A DNA stretch of 17,829 nucleotides from Pseudopedobacter saltans (GCA_003241175.1 QFOI01000026.1:1-17829); one strand, 5' to 3'; shown: positions 1 through 7,101, counted from the stretch's first letter. The notes: generated by a model not told the origin, from the sequence alone. Numbers and translations: made by a program.

Positions 1-10
1 GAAAAAAAAT

Positions 11-72
11 GGATTGTCCTATTTTTTGACGAAAATGGACTATAATTTGATTTTTCATTTTTTGAATCTTTG
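11..72 (+). promoter_or_regulatory. ubiD upstream element and putative promoter
   Basis: Positions 11-56 match 1672-1717 upstream of ubiX at 35 of 46 positions without gaps. The conserved blocks are GGATTrTCCTATTTTTTG and ACTATAATTT. Within this copy, GTCC (16-19) and GGAC (37-40) form an inverted repeat, as expected for a dimeric regulator. AATCTTTG at 65-72 resembles the Bacteroidota -7 box TAnnTTTG but lacks its leading T. A similar GAATTTTG follows the ubiX copy at almost the same distance. TATAAT here is not a good sigma-70 -10, because the only upstream TTGAC is 10 bp away. The regulator is not identified. Confidence 0.6.
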
Positions 73-92
73 TATTACAAAAATGATACATT

Positions 93-1586
93 ATGGAAAC
101 AACTCATAAAATCAACGATTTAAGAAGTGCTTTGGAATTACTAAAAACTATTCCTCATCAATATCATGAAACGGACGTAGCTGTAAATCCCAATGCAGAT
201 CTAGCGGGTATTTACAAAAAAATTGGTGCAGGTGGCACTGTCGTACGTCCTACAAGACTAGGGCCTGCAATGATGTTTAACAATATTGAAGGTTATCCTG
301 GATCTCGTGTATTGGTCGGACTATTAGCGCAAAGAGAACGTGTCGCAGCCTTATTGGGCGCACCTAGTAAAGAGTTAGGTAAATATATGGCAGAGGCTCG
401 CAAAAACTTTATAGAACCTATTCTCGTTCCGAATGAAGGAGCACCTTGCCAAGAAGTTGTGTACAAAGCAACTGATTCTGATTTCGATATTCGGAAAATT
501 TTACCTGCGCCAACGAATACACCTATTGATGCAGGTCCATATTTTTGTGAAGGTTTACTATTAGGTTCTGATCCCGAAAATGGTCATTCGGATGTGACTA
601 TACATAGAATCTGCGTGCAAGGAAAAGATGAATTATCTATATTTTTTGCGGCAAGTCGCCATATTGATGTGTTCCGCCAAAAAGCAGAAGCGGCTGGCAA
701 GCCACTTCCTATAACTATAAATATGGGTTTAGATCCTGCCATATTGATTGGAGCTTGTTTTGAAGCACCTACAACACCATTGGGATTTGATGAATTAAGT
801 ATTGCTGGAGGTTTGCGTAAAGAACCTGTTCAGTTGGTCAATGCACTTACGGTGAATCAAAAATCAATTGCTCGTGCTGAGATTGTGCTAGAAGGTGAAT
901 TGTTACCAAATGTTCGTGTTGTAGAAGACCAAAATTCGCATACTGGTCACGCTATGCCTGAGTTTCCTGGATATAATGGTAGTGCAAATCCTTCTTTGCC
1001 AGTATTCAAAGTGAAAGCAATCACCACTAGAAAAAATCCTATTTTGCAAACTTTAGTTGGTCCTGGCGAAGAACATACGAGTTTGGCTGGTATCCCAACC
1101 GAAGCAAGTATTTATGCGGCAGTGGAAGCGTCCTTTCCTGGATTTTTGAAAAATGTATATGCGCATACTGCGGGTGGTGGCAAGTTTTTAAGTATTTTAC
1201 AATTTCATAAAAGAACAGCTACTGACCAAGGTCGTGAACGTCAAGCTGCATTGATTGCATTTGCAGCGTATATGGAGTTGAAACAAGTGATTTTGGTAGA
1301 TGATGATGTAGATATTTTCGATAGTAATGATGTACTATGGGCGATGACTACGCGTTTTCAAGGGGAACAAAATACTATATTTATCCCAGGTGTGCGTTGC
1401 CACCAGTTAGATCCATCACAAGACCCGGCTTTTGATCCTAAAATTTTAGGTCATGGTATTTCTACTAAGACAATTTTTGATTGTACAGTTCCTTTCCATT
1501 TGAAAGAAACATTTGCACGTGCTCAATTTAAAGAAATGGATGCAACTCCTTATATGCCAGATTGGATGAAGGAAGAAACTAAATAA
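93..1586 (+). CDS. UbiD-family hydroxyarylic acid decarboxylase, AroY/LpdC type
   Basis: A 497-aa prenyl-FMN-dependent decarboxylase of the UbiD family. The family reversibly removes CO2 from aromatic or alpha,beta-unsaturated acids in the cytosol. Visible landmarks are DVTIHR (167-172), AEIVLEGE (262-269), EDQNSHTGHAMPEFPGY (278-294), QTLVGPGEEHTSLAGIPTEA (319-338), YAHTAGGGKF (356-365), VDDDVDIFDS (402-411) and GISTKTIFDCTVP (455-467). The TGHAMPEFPGY form and the GISTKTIFDCTVP tail are as I remember gallate/protocatechuate decarboxylases (LpdC, AroY), not quinone-pathway UbiD, whose equivalent loop reads EGPFGEF. Length is normal. The ATG at 93 starts the conserved N-terminus directly. The adjacent ubiX supplies the cofactor. 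I see no gene for the small third subunit (VdcD/LpdD). The family is certain; the substrate is inferred. Confidence 0.93.
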   Translation: METTHKINDLRSALELLKTIPHQYHETDVAVNPNADLAGIYKKIGAGGTVVRPTRLGPAMMFNNIEGYPGSRVLVGLLAQRERVAALLGAPSKELGKYMAEARKNFIEPILVPNEGAPCQEVVYKATDSDFDIRKILPAPTNTPIDAGPYFCEGLLLGSDPENGHSDVTIHRICVQGKDELSIFFAASRHIDVFRQKAEAAGKPLPITINMGLDPAILIGACFEAPTTPLGFDELSIAGGLRKEPVQLVNALTVNQKSIARAEIVLEGELLPNVRVVEDQNSHTGHAMPEFPGYNGSANPSLPVFKVKAITTRKNPILQTLVGPGEEHTSLAGIPTEASIYAAVEASFPGFLKNVYAHTAGGGKFLSILQFHKRTATDQGRERQAALIAFAAYMELKQVILVDDDVDIFDSNDVLWAMTTRFQGEQNTIFIPGVRCHQLDPSQDPAFDPKILGHGISTKTIFDCTVPFHLKETFARAQFKEMDATPYMPDWMKEETK

Positions 1587-1605
1587 AAATTGATAAATTA
1601 TAATT

Positions 1606-1650
1606 CCGCTATTTCGAATTTTAAATGATTTGAAATGGCGGTTTTTTATT
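1606..1650 (+). terminator. Intrinsic terminator of ubiD
   Basis: CCGCTATTTC (1606-1615) pairs with GAAATGGCGG (1632-1641) over 10 bp, with one G-T wobble, around a 16-nt loop. A T-rich run follows (TTTTTT at 1642-1647). It lies 19 bp after the ubiD stop and separates ubiD from the ubiX transcript. Confidence 0.88.
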
Positions 1651-1671
1651 TTATACGTCTATGAATCAAAC

Positions 1672-1732
1672 GGATTATCCTATTTTTTGCAATGATTGAA
1701 CTATAATTTAATCTTACATATTAAGAATTTTG
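1672..1732 (+). promoter_or_regulatory. ubiX upstream element and putative promoter
   Basis: Second copy of the element found before ubiD (1672-1717 versus 11-56, 35/46 identical). Its first half contains GGATTATCC (1672-1680), a perfect palindrome around a central T. ACTATAATTT recurs at the same offset. GAATTTTGTAT (1725-1735) parallels GAATCTTTGTAT in the ubiD leader and may be the -7 region, though it departs from TAnnTTTG. Together with the terminator at 1606-1650, this shows ubiX has its own promoter, likely under the same regulator as ubiD. Confidence 0.6.
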
Positions 1733-1790
1733 TATAGTTAAAATAATAGATATACCTATTTGTTTTTTCTCTAATACAAAATATAAACTT

Positions 1791-2375
1791 ATGTCAAAAG
1801 ATAAAATTATAGTTGGAATAAGCGGCGCCACGGGTATTCAATATGGTGTGAAAGCATTGGAATTATTGAAAGCGCAAAATATTGAAACACATTTAATTAT
1901 TAGCAAATCGGCTGAGTTGGTTCGTACTTTAGAAACAGACTATAGCAGAGAATATATTCTCGGATTGGCCGATCATACCTATGCTGTACAAGATATAGGT
2001 GCTACTGTATCGAGTGGATCTTTCAAAACAAAAGGCATGTTGATTGCTCCTTGTTCGGTTAAAACGATGTCCGAAATTGCTACGGGAGTTACTAGTTCAC
2101 TTTTGTCGCGAGCTGCGGACGTGATCTTGAAGGAAAAACGGAAATTAGTCTTGATGTTCCGCGAAACGCCATTGCATTTAGGACATATTCAAACTATGGA
2201 AAAAGTCACCCAAATGGGCGCTATTGTAATGCCTCCAGTTCCTGCATTTTATGCCAAACCACAAACTATAGATGAAATGGTCACATTCTCTGTGGCGCGT
2301 GCATTGGATTTGTTTGATATTGAAATTAAAATCAAACGTTGGACGAAGGAATATATTGAAGAAATGAAACATTAA
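1791..2375 (+). CDS. ubiX: UbiX-family flavin prenyltransferase (prenyl-FMN synthase)
   Basis: A 194-aa cytosolic enzyme that joins a dimethylallyl group to FMN, making the prenylated flavin that UbiD enzymes need. The Rossmann-like fold motifs are all present: GISGATG (9-15), SSGSF (74-78), APCSVKT (86-92), RETPLHL (124-130) and MPPVPAFY (147-154). These form the FMN, phosphate and prenyl-donor pocket. Length is typical. Pairing with an AroY/LpdC-type decarboxylase makes this the Pad1/BsdB/VdcB-type partner. It is transcribed separately from ubiD, and the DUF554 gene follows 14 bp after its stop. Confidence 0.95.
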   Translation: MSKDKIIVGISGATGIQYGVKALELLKAQNIETHLIISKSAELVRTLETDYSREYILGLADHTYAVQDIGATVSSGSFKTKGMLIAPCSVKTMSEIATGVTSSLLSRAADVILKEKRKLVLMFRETPLHLGHIQTMEKVTQMGAIVMPPVPAFYAKPQTIDEMVTFSVARALDLFDIEIKIKRWTKEYIEEMKH

Positions 2376-2378
2376 AAC

Positions 2379-2384
2379 AAGGAG
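2379..2384 (+). promoter_or_regulatory. Strong Shine-Dalgarno before the DUF554 gene
   Basis: AAGGAG lies 5 nt before the ATG at 2390, just after the ubiX stop. No other gene in the window shows such a match, as usual in Bacteroidota where leaderless or AT-rich initiation dominates. It fixes the start and suggests translation linked to ubiX. Confidence 0.6.
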
Positions 2385-2389
2385 TAATT

Positions 2390-3112
2390 ATGATACCAAC
2401 AGGACCGATTATAGATTGTGTTGCTACTTTGGTAGGCGGGATTTTGGGGACATTATTAGGTAATAAAATTCCGGAAAGAGTACGCCGCACTTTGCCACTT
2501 ACCTTTGGTGCTGCATCGATGGCGATGGGAATATTTACCATTGTAAAAATGCATTCTTTGCCCCCCGTCATTTTAGCATTGATTGTAGGTAGTATTATAG
2601 GAGAATTATTGATGATTGAAAATGCCATAGGAAAAGCGGCGAATAGTCTGAAAAATCCTATTCAAAAACTATTTCCCAATGGTTCTAAAATTGAAGATGA
2701 AGCTTTGTTTTTGGAACAATTTGTTAGCGTGTTGGTATTATTTAGCGCTAGTGGTACTGGTATTTTTGGTGCATTGCAAGAAGGTATTTCGCACAATCCA
2801 ACTATATTGATTTCTAAAGGTTTTTTAGACTTTTTTACTGCGACTATATTTGCAACTAGTTTGGGTGCCATTGTTTCAATTACAGTCGTTCCGCAAGCGA
2901 TTATTTTATTCGGACTATATTTTTTGGCACAGATTATTCTTCCATTAACTACGCCCAACTTGATCGCAGATTTTTCTGCATGTGGCGGCATTATTATGTT
3001 TGTAACAGGTATGCGTATCTGTGGTATTAAAACTTTTCCTATTGCGAATATGTTACCTGCCTTAGTTTTGGTGATGATTATTTCGCATTATTGGGCGATG
3101 TTTTTTGGATAG
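2390..3112 (+). CDS. DUF554 family membrane protein (YdfK/YqgA-like)
   Basis: A 240-aa hydrophobic inner-membrane protein. The N-terminus MIPTGPIIDCVATLVGGILGTLLG and the segments ILALIVGSIIGELLMIE (about 61-77) and SVLVLFSASGTGIFGALQEG (about 112-131) are the usual DUF554 pattern. Around six or more membrane helices are visible (about 10-25, 35-50, 58-75, 110-125, 145-165, 168-190, 200-235). The family has no established function. It lies 14 bp behind ubiX, so it is co-transcribed with it. Transport of an aromatic acid or its product is a possible role, but this is inference. The last 35 bp overlap the end of the convergent LysR gene. Confidence 0.9.
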   Translation: MIPTGPIIDCVATLVGGILGTLLGNKIPERVRRTLPLTFGAASMAMGIFTIVKMHSLPPVILALIVGSIIGELLMIENAIGKAANSLKNPIQKLFPNGSKIEDEALFLEQFVSVLVLFSASGTGIFGALQEGISHNPTILISKGFLDFFTATIFATSLGAIVSITVVPQAIILFGLYFLAQIILPLTTPNLIADFSACGGIIMFVTGMRICGIKTFPIANMLPALVLVMIISHYWAMFFG

Positions 3113-3998
3113 AAGGATTAGTTTCGGTAAAATTCTGTTGGATGACATTACACAGATATTGGAGTTTTTCTGATAGATAAATATTTTTTAAACGGATTGC
3201 CGAAACTTTCCTTTTCATTTCTATGCCCTCAATTGGTATGGCTACAAGCGTATTTTCACTTTCGATAGCGGTTTGGGCCATGATGCCAAATCCAATATTG
3301 CTTTTAATCAAATCCAGCAACGTTGGATTGTCATTGACCTCCATAATAATTTGGGGTACAATATTTTGTTGCCTGAAACTATAATGTACGAGATCCCAAG
3401 TATGGAAATTTTTACTTTGTACAATTAGTTTTTGTGTAGCCAAATCCTTCAAACAGATGCTTTTCTTTTTGGATAATTTATGTTCTTTCGGAATAATTAA
3501 GCAAATAGGCGTTTCAAATAAAACTTGCTTTTCAAATTGATTCTGATCCAAACTTAAATCGAAAGTGATTAAAATATCTACCAAATCACGACTGAGTTTT
3601 TCCAACATTTCATTCGAAGAACCAAAATGAACAATGATTTTGATATTGGGATATTGTTGGTAGAAGGCAATCAGTGCATTAGCAATTACTTTTCTAAAAG
3701 CATAGGTGACCCCAATTCTAATTTCCCCCGTGTTATTTTGCTTCAATTCTTCCAAAATCGTGACCGCATCTTTGGTTTTTTGGATACAATCTTTAGCGTA
3801 AGAGTAGAAATATCTGCCCTCTTCTGTGAGAGAAATATGTGTTCCATTGCGGTGAAATAATTTGACCACCAATTCATCTTCTAATTGTATAATCTGTTGA
3901 GAAAGTGTGCTTTGTGAAATAAATAACTGCTTGGACGCCAATGTAAAGCTCATTGTTTCCACAATATTTACAAAATATCGCAACTGTCTTAGTTCCAT
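3078..3998 (-). CDS. LysR-family transcriptional regulator
   Basis: A 306-aa LTTR. The N-terminal winged helix-turn-helix (about 1-60) reads MELRQLRYFVNIVETMSFT, followed by AASKQLFISQSTLSQQIIQLE-like residues and LVVKLFHRNGTHISLTEEG. A linker helix (about 62-88) leads to the co-inducer domain (about 90-295), which starts with GEIRIGVTYAF. Length is standard. The gene is divergent from the ABM/YciI/DUF296 operon, the classic LysR layout, and a LysR-type box lies between them (4030-4046), so it probably controls that operon and itself. The inducer is unknown. Its 3' end overlaps the DUF554 gene tail to tail, leaving no room for a conventional terminator. Confidence 0.93.
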   Translation of the reverse strand: MELRQLRYFVNIVETMSFTLASKQLFISQSTLSQQIIQLEDELVVKLFHRNGTHISLTEEGRYFYSYAKDCIQKTKDAVTILEELKQNNTGEIRIGVTYAFRKVIANALIAFYQQYPNIKIIVHFGSSNEMLEKLSRDLVDILITFDLSLDQNQFEKQVLFETPICLIIPKEHKLSKKKSICLKDLATQKLIVQSKNFHTWDLVHYSFRQQNIVPQIIMEVNDNPTLLDLIKSNIGFGIMAQTAIESENTLVAIPIEGIEMKRKVSAIRLKNIYLSEKLQYLCNVIQQNFTETNPSIQKTSPNNAK

Positions 3999-4029
3999 TT
4001 TGTTGTTGTTTAAGATAAAGATAATTTAT

Positions 4030-4046
4030 TATCGGTTATAACGATA
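4030..4046. promoter_or_regulatory. LysR-type box in the divergent promoter region
   Basis: TATCG (4030-4034) and CGATA (4042-4046) are inverted repeats with a 7-nt spacer. This contains ATC-N9-GAT, a recognised LysR-box form known from NodD sites, and satisfies T-N11-A. It is 31 bp from the LysR start and about 100 bp from the ABM start, as expected for the regulatory binding site. A half-palindrome GATATC (4047-4052) and GAACTATAAT (4071-4080) follow. The latter 10-mer also occurs upstream of ubiX (1698-1707). Confidence 0.65.
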
Positions 4047-4143
4047 GATATCATACAAACAAAGAATATAGAACTATAATGAAATAGACCGACTTTTGCA
4101 TTGGAAAATGGATAATAAATAACAATCATAAAAAATCAACAAT

Positions 4144-4431
4144 ATGTCAACATTAAAAATCGTAGCGAAATTTGTAGTTACCCCAGAAACAAAACAAGCA
4201 GTTATCGATGCTGTAATAAAATGTCAAGGTCCTTCAAGAGCGGAAGAAGGTAACAACTATTATGACTTGACAGAGAGTATAAACGATGAAAATATTTTAG
4301 TTATTTTGGAAGAATGGAAATCTCAAGAAGCGATTGATTTTCATAATTCTACAGATCATTTCAAGGAATTAATTGCGTCTGTAACAGGCAAAGCCGATGT
4401 AACTATAGATGTATTGAATATTTCAAATTAG
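4144..4431 (+). CDS. Antibiotic biosynthesis monooxygenase (ABM) domain protein, YgiN-like
   Basis: A 95-aa protein of the dimeric alpha-beta barrel ABM superfamily. Characteristic features are the opening LKIVAKFVVTPETKQAVIDAV, the segment SRAEEGNNYYDLTES (about 31-45), VILEEWKSQEAIDFHNSTDHF (about 53-73) with its E-W and H..S.HF residues, and a final beta strand. Relatives such as YgiN act as cofactor-free quinol monooxygenases, and others handle small aromatics. It is the first gene of a tight operon (6 bp to the next gene) facing a LysR regulator. A quinol or aromatic substrate is inferred, not shown. Confidence 0.88.
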   Translation: MSTLKIVAKFVVTPETKQAVIDAVIKCQGPSRAEEGNNYYDLTESINDENILVILEEWKSQEAIDFHNSTDHFKELIASVTGKADVTIDVLNISN

Positions 4432-4437
4432 TACAAA

Positions 4438-4734
4438 ATGTATTTTATAGTTCGATGCCAAGATTATGCTGATAAATTGGCTGTACGTCAAGAGTTTACA
4501 GCAGATCACAAAGCATTTTTAGCAAAATATAGTGAGCAGATTTTAGTTCCCGGAACCTTGTTTTTAGAAGAAGGAGGCGCTGCACAAGGTTCTATTTGGA
4601 TTGTAAAAGCTGATTCAAAAGAAGAAGTAAATCAAATCTGTTTGCAAGATCCCTTTCGAATAAATGGTTTGCGCAAATCGGTAGAAATTTTCATTTGGAA
4701 CCGTGTTTTTCCAGATAAAGAAGTTACTCTTTAG
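4438..4734 (+). CDS. YciI family protein
   Basis: A 98-aa ferredoxin-like alpha-beta protein of the YciI/YCII family (the dimeric alpha-beta barrel superfamily, like ABM). It begins MYFIVRCQD, has the D-H pair at 23-24 that aligns with the family's conserved His, and GSIWIVKADSKEEV (about 51-64) followed by the DPF turn and a closing strand. Related enzymes include chloromuconolactone dehalogenase-like proteins, but most YciI proteins have no known reaction. It starts 6 bp after the ABM gene and ends 32 bp before the exported DUF296 protein, so all three should share one transcript. Confidence 0.85.
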   Translation: MYFIVRCQDYADKLAVRQEFTADHKAFLAKYSEQILVPGTLFLEEGGAAQGSIWIVKADSKEEVNQICLQDPFRINGLRKSVEIFIWNRVFPDKEVTL

Positions 4735-4766
4735 TGACGTATTATTCATTTTTTAATTTAAATACT

Positions 4767-5276
4767 ATGAAAATTAAAGCATTTATCACAGTTTTAATTC
4801 TAACGATCATGACACAAGTAAACGCACAGTCTTACATTAAAGGCAAAGGTTGGACTGCAAGAAAAGTAGATAGCACATATATAGTTAGCCTAGATGACAA
4901 AACCAGTATTTTAGATGACTTGACAGATTTTGTAACTAGTCAAAAAATTAAGGCTGGAAGTATTATTGGAATTGGTGCGATAAATGAAGCAACCCTTCGT
5001 TTTTTTGATCCAAAAACAAAGAATTATGTTGACAAAAAATTCGCTGAGCAAATGGAAGTGAGCAATTTTACCGGCAATATTTCAGAAGTTTTAGGAAAGC
5101 CAATGTTGCATTTGCATGTAACCCTTGGCAGAAGCGATTATTCTGCATTGGCTGGGCATCTATTGGACGGTAAAATCCGTGGTGCTGGTGAGTTATATAT
5201 TTATCCTGTGGATAGTAAAATCATCAAAGTTAAAAATGAAAATGTAGGATTGAATTTCTACGATTTCGAAAAATAA
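4767..5276 (+). CDS. Exported PCC/DUF296 domain protein
   Basis: I place the start at the ATG at 4767 (169 aa), not the GTG at 4734. The ATG is followed by a clear signal peptide, MKIKAFITVLILTIMTQVNA, with cleavage before or after Gln21. The rest is one PCC (plant and prokaryote conserved, DUF296) domain: ILDDLTDFVTSQKIKAGSI, GIGAINEATLRFFDP (about 68-82), LHLHVTLGR (114-122) and GHLLDGKIRGAGELYIYP (130-147). His115, His117 and His131 sit where the family has conserved, likely metal-binding histidines. Most bacterial members are cytosolic, so export is unusual. It is the last gene of the ABM-YciI operon and ends before a terminator at 5296-5332. Function unknown. Confidence 0.87.
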   Translation: MKIKAFITVLILTIMTQVNAQSYIKGKGWTARKVDSTYIVSLDDKTSILDDLTDFVTSQKIKAGSIIGIGAINEATLRFFDPKTKNYVDKKFAEQMEVSNFTGNISEVLGKPMLHLHVTLGRSDYSALAGHLLDGKIRGAGELYIYPVDSKIIKVKNENVGLNFYDFEK

Positions 5277-5295
5277 AGTAAATTGTATTTGCTAA

Positions 5296-5332
5296 AATCG
5301 CCAACAATTTGAAAGAGTTGTTGGCAATTTTT
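5296..5332 (+). terminator. Intrinsic terminator of the ABM-YciI-DUF296 operon
   Basis: GCCAACAA (5300-5307) pairs perfectly with TTGTTGGC (5318-5325) around a 10-nt loop. AAAT before it and AATTTTTG after it extend the stem region and provide the T run. It ends the operon and makes the MRJP-family gene a separate transcript. Confidence 0.85.
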
Positions 5333-5413
5333 GTATATAAAACTCTGATATGTACAAACTTTAAGCTGAATTGTACTATTTTTAATAGGCTATTAATTGG
5401 AAATTTGTAATCG

Positions 5414-5431
5414 CTTGAGAATATTCGCAAG
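5414..5431. promoter_or_regulatory. 18-bp near-perfect palindrome, candidate operator
   Basis: CTTGAGAATATTCGCAAG reads as a palindrome at 8 of 9 base pairs, centred on GAATATTC. It ends 17 bp before the ATG at 5449 and lies downstream of the previous terminator, where an operator or early leader site would be. No regulator can be assigned from the sequence. Confidence 0.45.
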
Positions 5432-5448
5432 TACAAAAAACAATTACT

Positions 5449-6594
5449 ATGAAGAAAAATATAGTCATTCATTCAAACAAAAATATTTTGGCATTAGCTA
5501 TTGGTATTAGTCTTTTTGCTAGTGCAAATGCACAAACTAATCCACCTAAACTGAATCTAGTTGCTACAACTGATAAGCACAATTGGAATGGTGTTGCGAT
5601 TTCCAATGATGGTCGCCTATTTGCAGAATTTCCAAGATTTGCTAAAGGTGATTATCCATCGATAGTGGAAATCAAAAAAGACGGGAGCAAAGTGCCTTAT
5701 CCAAATAAGGAATGGAATAATTGGCAAAAAGGAAAGAATCCGCAAACCGCTTTTGTGTCCTTGAACGCTATTTATATTAATAGAGAAGACAATCATTTGT
5801 GGGCGGTTGATCCAGGTGATCCTAATTTTGGAGACAATATACCTGGAGCAGAGAAGTTGGTGGAGATGGATTTAAGTACAAATAAAGTCATCAATACTTA
5901 TATTGTCCCTACGGAAATGGTGCCAGGAAATACACATTTTAATGATATTCGTATCAAAGGTGATTGGGTATATATTACTGAATCAACGGCTGGTTCTATT
6001 TTTGTTTTGAATAAAAAAACTAAGGAATTTAGAAGACTATTGTTGGATTCTAAATTGACAAAAGCTGATACGAGTATTCATCCAATTTACTTTGGTAGGA
6101 CGCTGGAAGCAAGTCCTGGCAAAGCACCCGTACTTAATGCAGATCAAGTTGAATTGAATCCGGCAGGGGATACTTTGTATTTTAGTAGTCCATTTGGTCC
6201 GGATTTATATCAAGTGGCTACATCAGATTTACGTGATGAGTCATTAACTACACCCGAACTAGAAAAGAAAATTTCAGTTTACATAACTATGAATCCGATT
6301 GGTGGATTGATTATGGATAAATATGGAAATCTTTATTTAGGTGAAATTAAAAATGGATCTATCCGTTGTGTTGGGCCTGACAAAAAGACGAAATGGTTTT
6401 TGCAAGACAACCGTATACAATGGCCAGACGCACTAAGTATTTCCCCAGATGGCACCATATATATAGCCATTGCGCAAGTGGGGGCTCTGCCTATGATGTC
6501 TGATGGAAAAGACTTGAGAAAACCTCCGTTTTATATCTTTAGTTTTAAGCCCGAGAATAGTACTATAGAAATTAATCCACTAGAAAAAAAATAG
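5449..6594 (+). CDS. Exported MRJP/yellow-family beta-propeller (dopachrome tautomerase-related)
   Basis: A 381-aa exported protein. The signal peptide (about 1-28) ends SANAQ. The remainder is a propeller of the major royal jelly/yellow family: HNWNGVAISNDGRLFAEFPRF (44-64), FVSLNAIYINREDNHLWAVDPG (102-123), NDIRIKGDWVYITEST (165-180), GRTLEASPG (about 213-221), PIGGLIMDKYGNLYLGE (about 282-298) and WPDALSISPDGTIYIAI (about 324-340). Bacterial members are usually annotated as L-dopachrome tautomerase-related, but few have a proven reaction. It follows the DUF296 operon after a terminator. Its placement suggests periplasmic chemistry on catechol or quinone-like compounds, which is inference. 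Confidence 0.88.
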   Translation: MKKNIVIHSNKNILALAIGISLFASANAQTNPPKLNLVATTDKHNWNGVAISNDGRLFAEFPRFAKGDYPSIVEIKKDGSKVPYPNKEWNNWQKGKNPQTAFVSLNAIYINREDNHLWAVDPGDPNFGDNIPGAEKLVEMDLSTNKVINTYIVPTEMVPGNTHFNDIRIKGDWVYITESTAGSIFVLNKKTKEFRRLLLDSKLTKADTSIHPIYFGRTLEASPGKAPVLNADQVELNPAGDTLYFSSPFGPDLYQVATSDLRDESLTTPELEKKISVYITMNPIGGLIMDKYGNLYLGEIKNGSIRCVGPDKKTKWFLQDNRIQWPDALSISPDGTIYIAIAQVGALPMMSDGKDLRKPPFYIFSFKPENSTIEINPLEKK

Positions 6595-6620
6595 GCACCC
6601 ATCCCACGGATGCCTATTTT
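6588..6620. terminator. Bidirectional terminator between convergent genes
   Basis: AAAATAGGCA (6588-6597) pairs perfectly with TGCCTATTTT (6611-6620) over 10 bp around a 13-nt loop. The A and T runs at the ends give a U tract in both directions. The left arm overlaps the TAG stop of the MRJP-family gene. It serves that gene and the Rrf2/SnoaL operon coming from the right. Confidence 0.85.
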
Positions 6621-6636
6621 CTTAATACAAATCGTA

Positions 6637-7083
6637 CTAAAACATAGGATGATTATTTGCCGATTTTTCCGGTACTAATTCATGCACATCCCAATGCTCA
6701 GCAATCTTGCCATTCTCTATTCGAAAGATATCAATAACGGACTGTAATTTTCCGTACGGAAGTTTATTTTTCAAATGAATGAAAACTAAATTTCCTTCCG
6801 CGGCAATATGCTGCACATCAATTTTAGTTTTGGGCGCATTTACAAACCATTCTTTGGCCGCATTTTTGAAAGCTAGTGCGCCATCTGCTACATGCGGATT
6901 ATGCTGGATATAGGTAGGCAAAAGATATTGGTCCACTACGCTCAAATCCTTATCTCCAAAAACTTTTTGGTAAAAATCCAATACCAGTTTTTTGTTGTAA
7001 GCCAAACTGTCTTTTGGCGACTTTGCAAAACTATTCGCTGCAAATCCAACCAATAACATCAAAAGAAATGTATTTTTTTTCAT
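6637..7083 (-). CDS. Exported SnoaL-like/NTF2-fold protein
   Basis: A 148-aa protein with a signal peptide (about 1-20, MKKNTFLLMLLVGFAANSFA) and one SnoaL-like, NTF2-fold domain. Landmarks are NKKLVLDFYQKVFGDKDLSVVDQYLLPTYIQHNP (about 30-63), ALAFKNAAKEWF (about 69-80), VFIHLKNKLP and VIDIFRIENGKIAEHWDVHELVP (about 116-138), the last very typical of the family. Members include polyketide cyclases, hydratases and many uncharacterised proteins. It starts 18 bp after the Rrf2 stop, so the regulator controls it directly. The reaction is unknown. Confidence 0.87.
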   Translation of the reverse strand: MKKNTFLLMLLVGFAANSFAKSPKDSLAYNKKLVLDFYQKVFGDKDLSVVDQYLLPTYIQHNPHVADGALAFKNAAKEWFVNAPKTKIDVQHIAAEGNLVFIHLKNKLPYGKLQSVIDIFRIENGKIAEHWDVHELVPEKSANNHPMF

Positions 7084-7101
7084 GATTCCTTATTTTAATT
7101 T

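Noticed and set aside
26..46. E. coli-like TTGAC and TATAAT upstream of ubiD as a sigma-70 promoter
   Set aside because: Only 10 bp separate the end of TTGAC and TATAAT, far too short, and Bacteroidota use a different consensus. The TATAAT is better seen as part of the shared element.
4734..4766. GTG start for the DUF296 protein overlapping the YciI stop by one base
   Set aside because: It would put 11 polar or aromatic residues ahead of a well-formed signal peptide; the ATG at 4767 is the better start.
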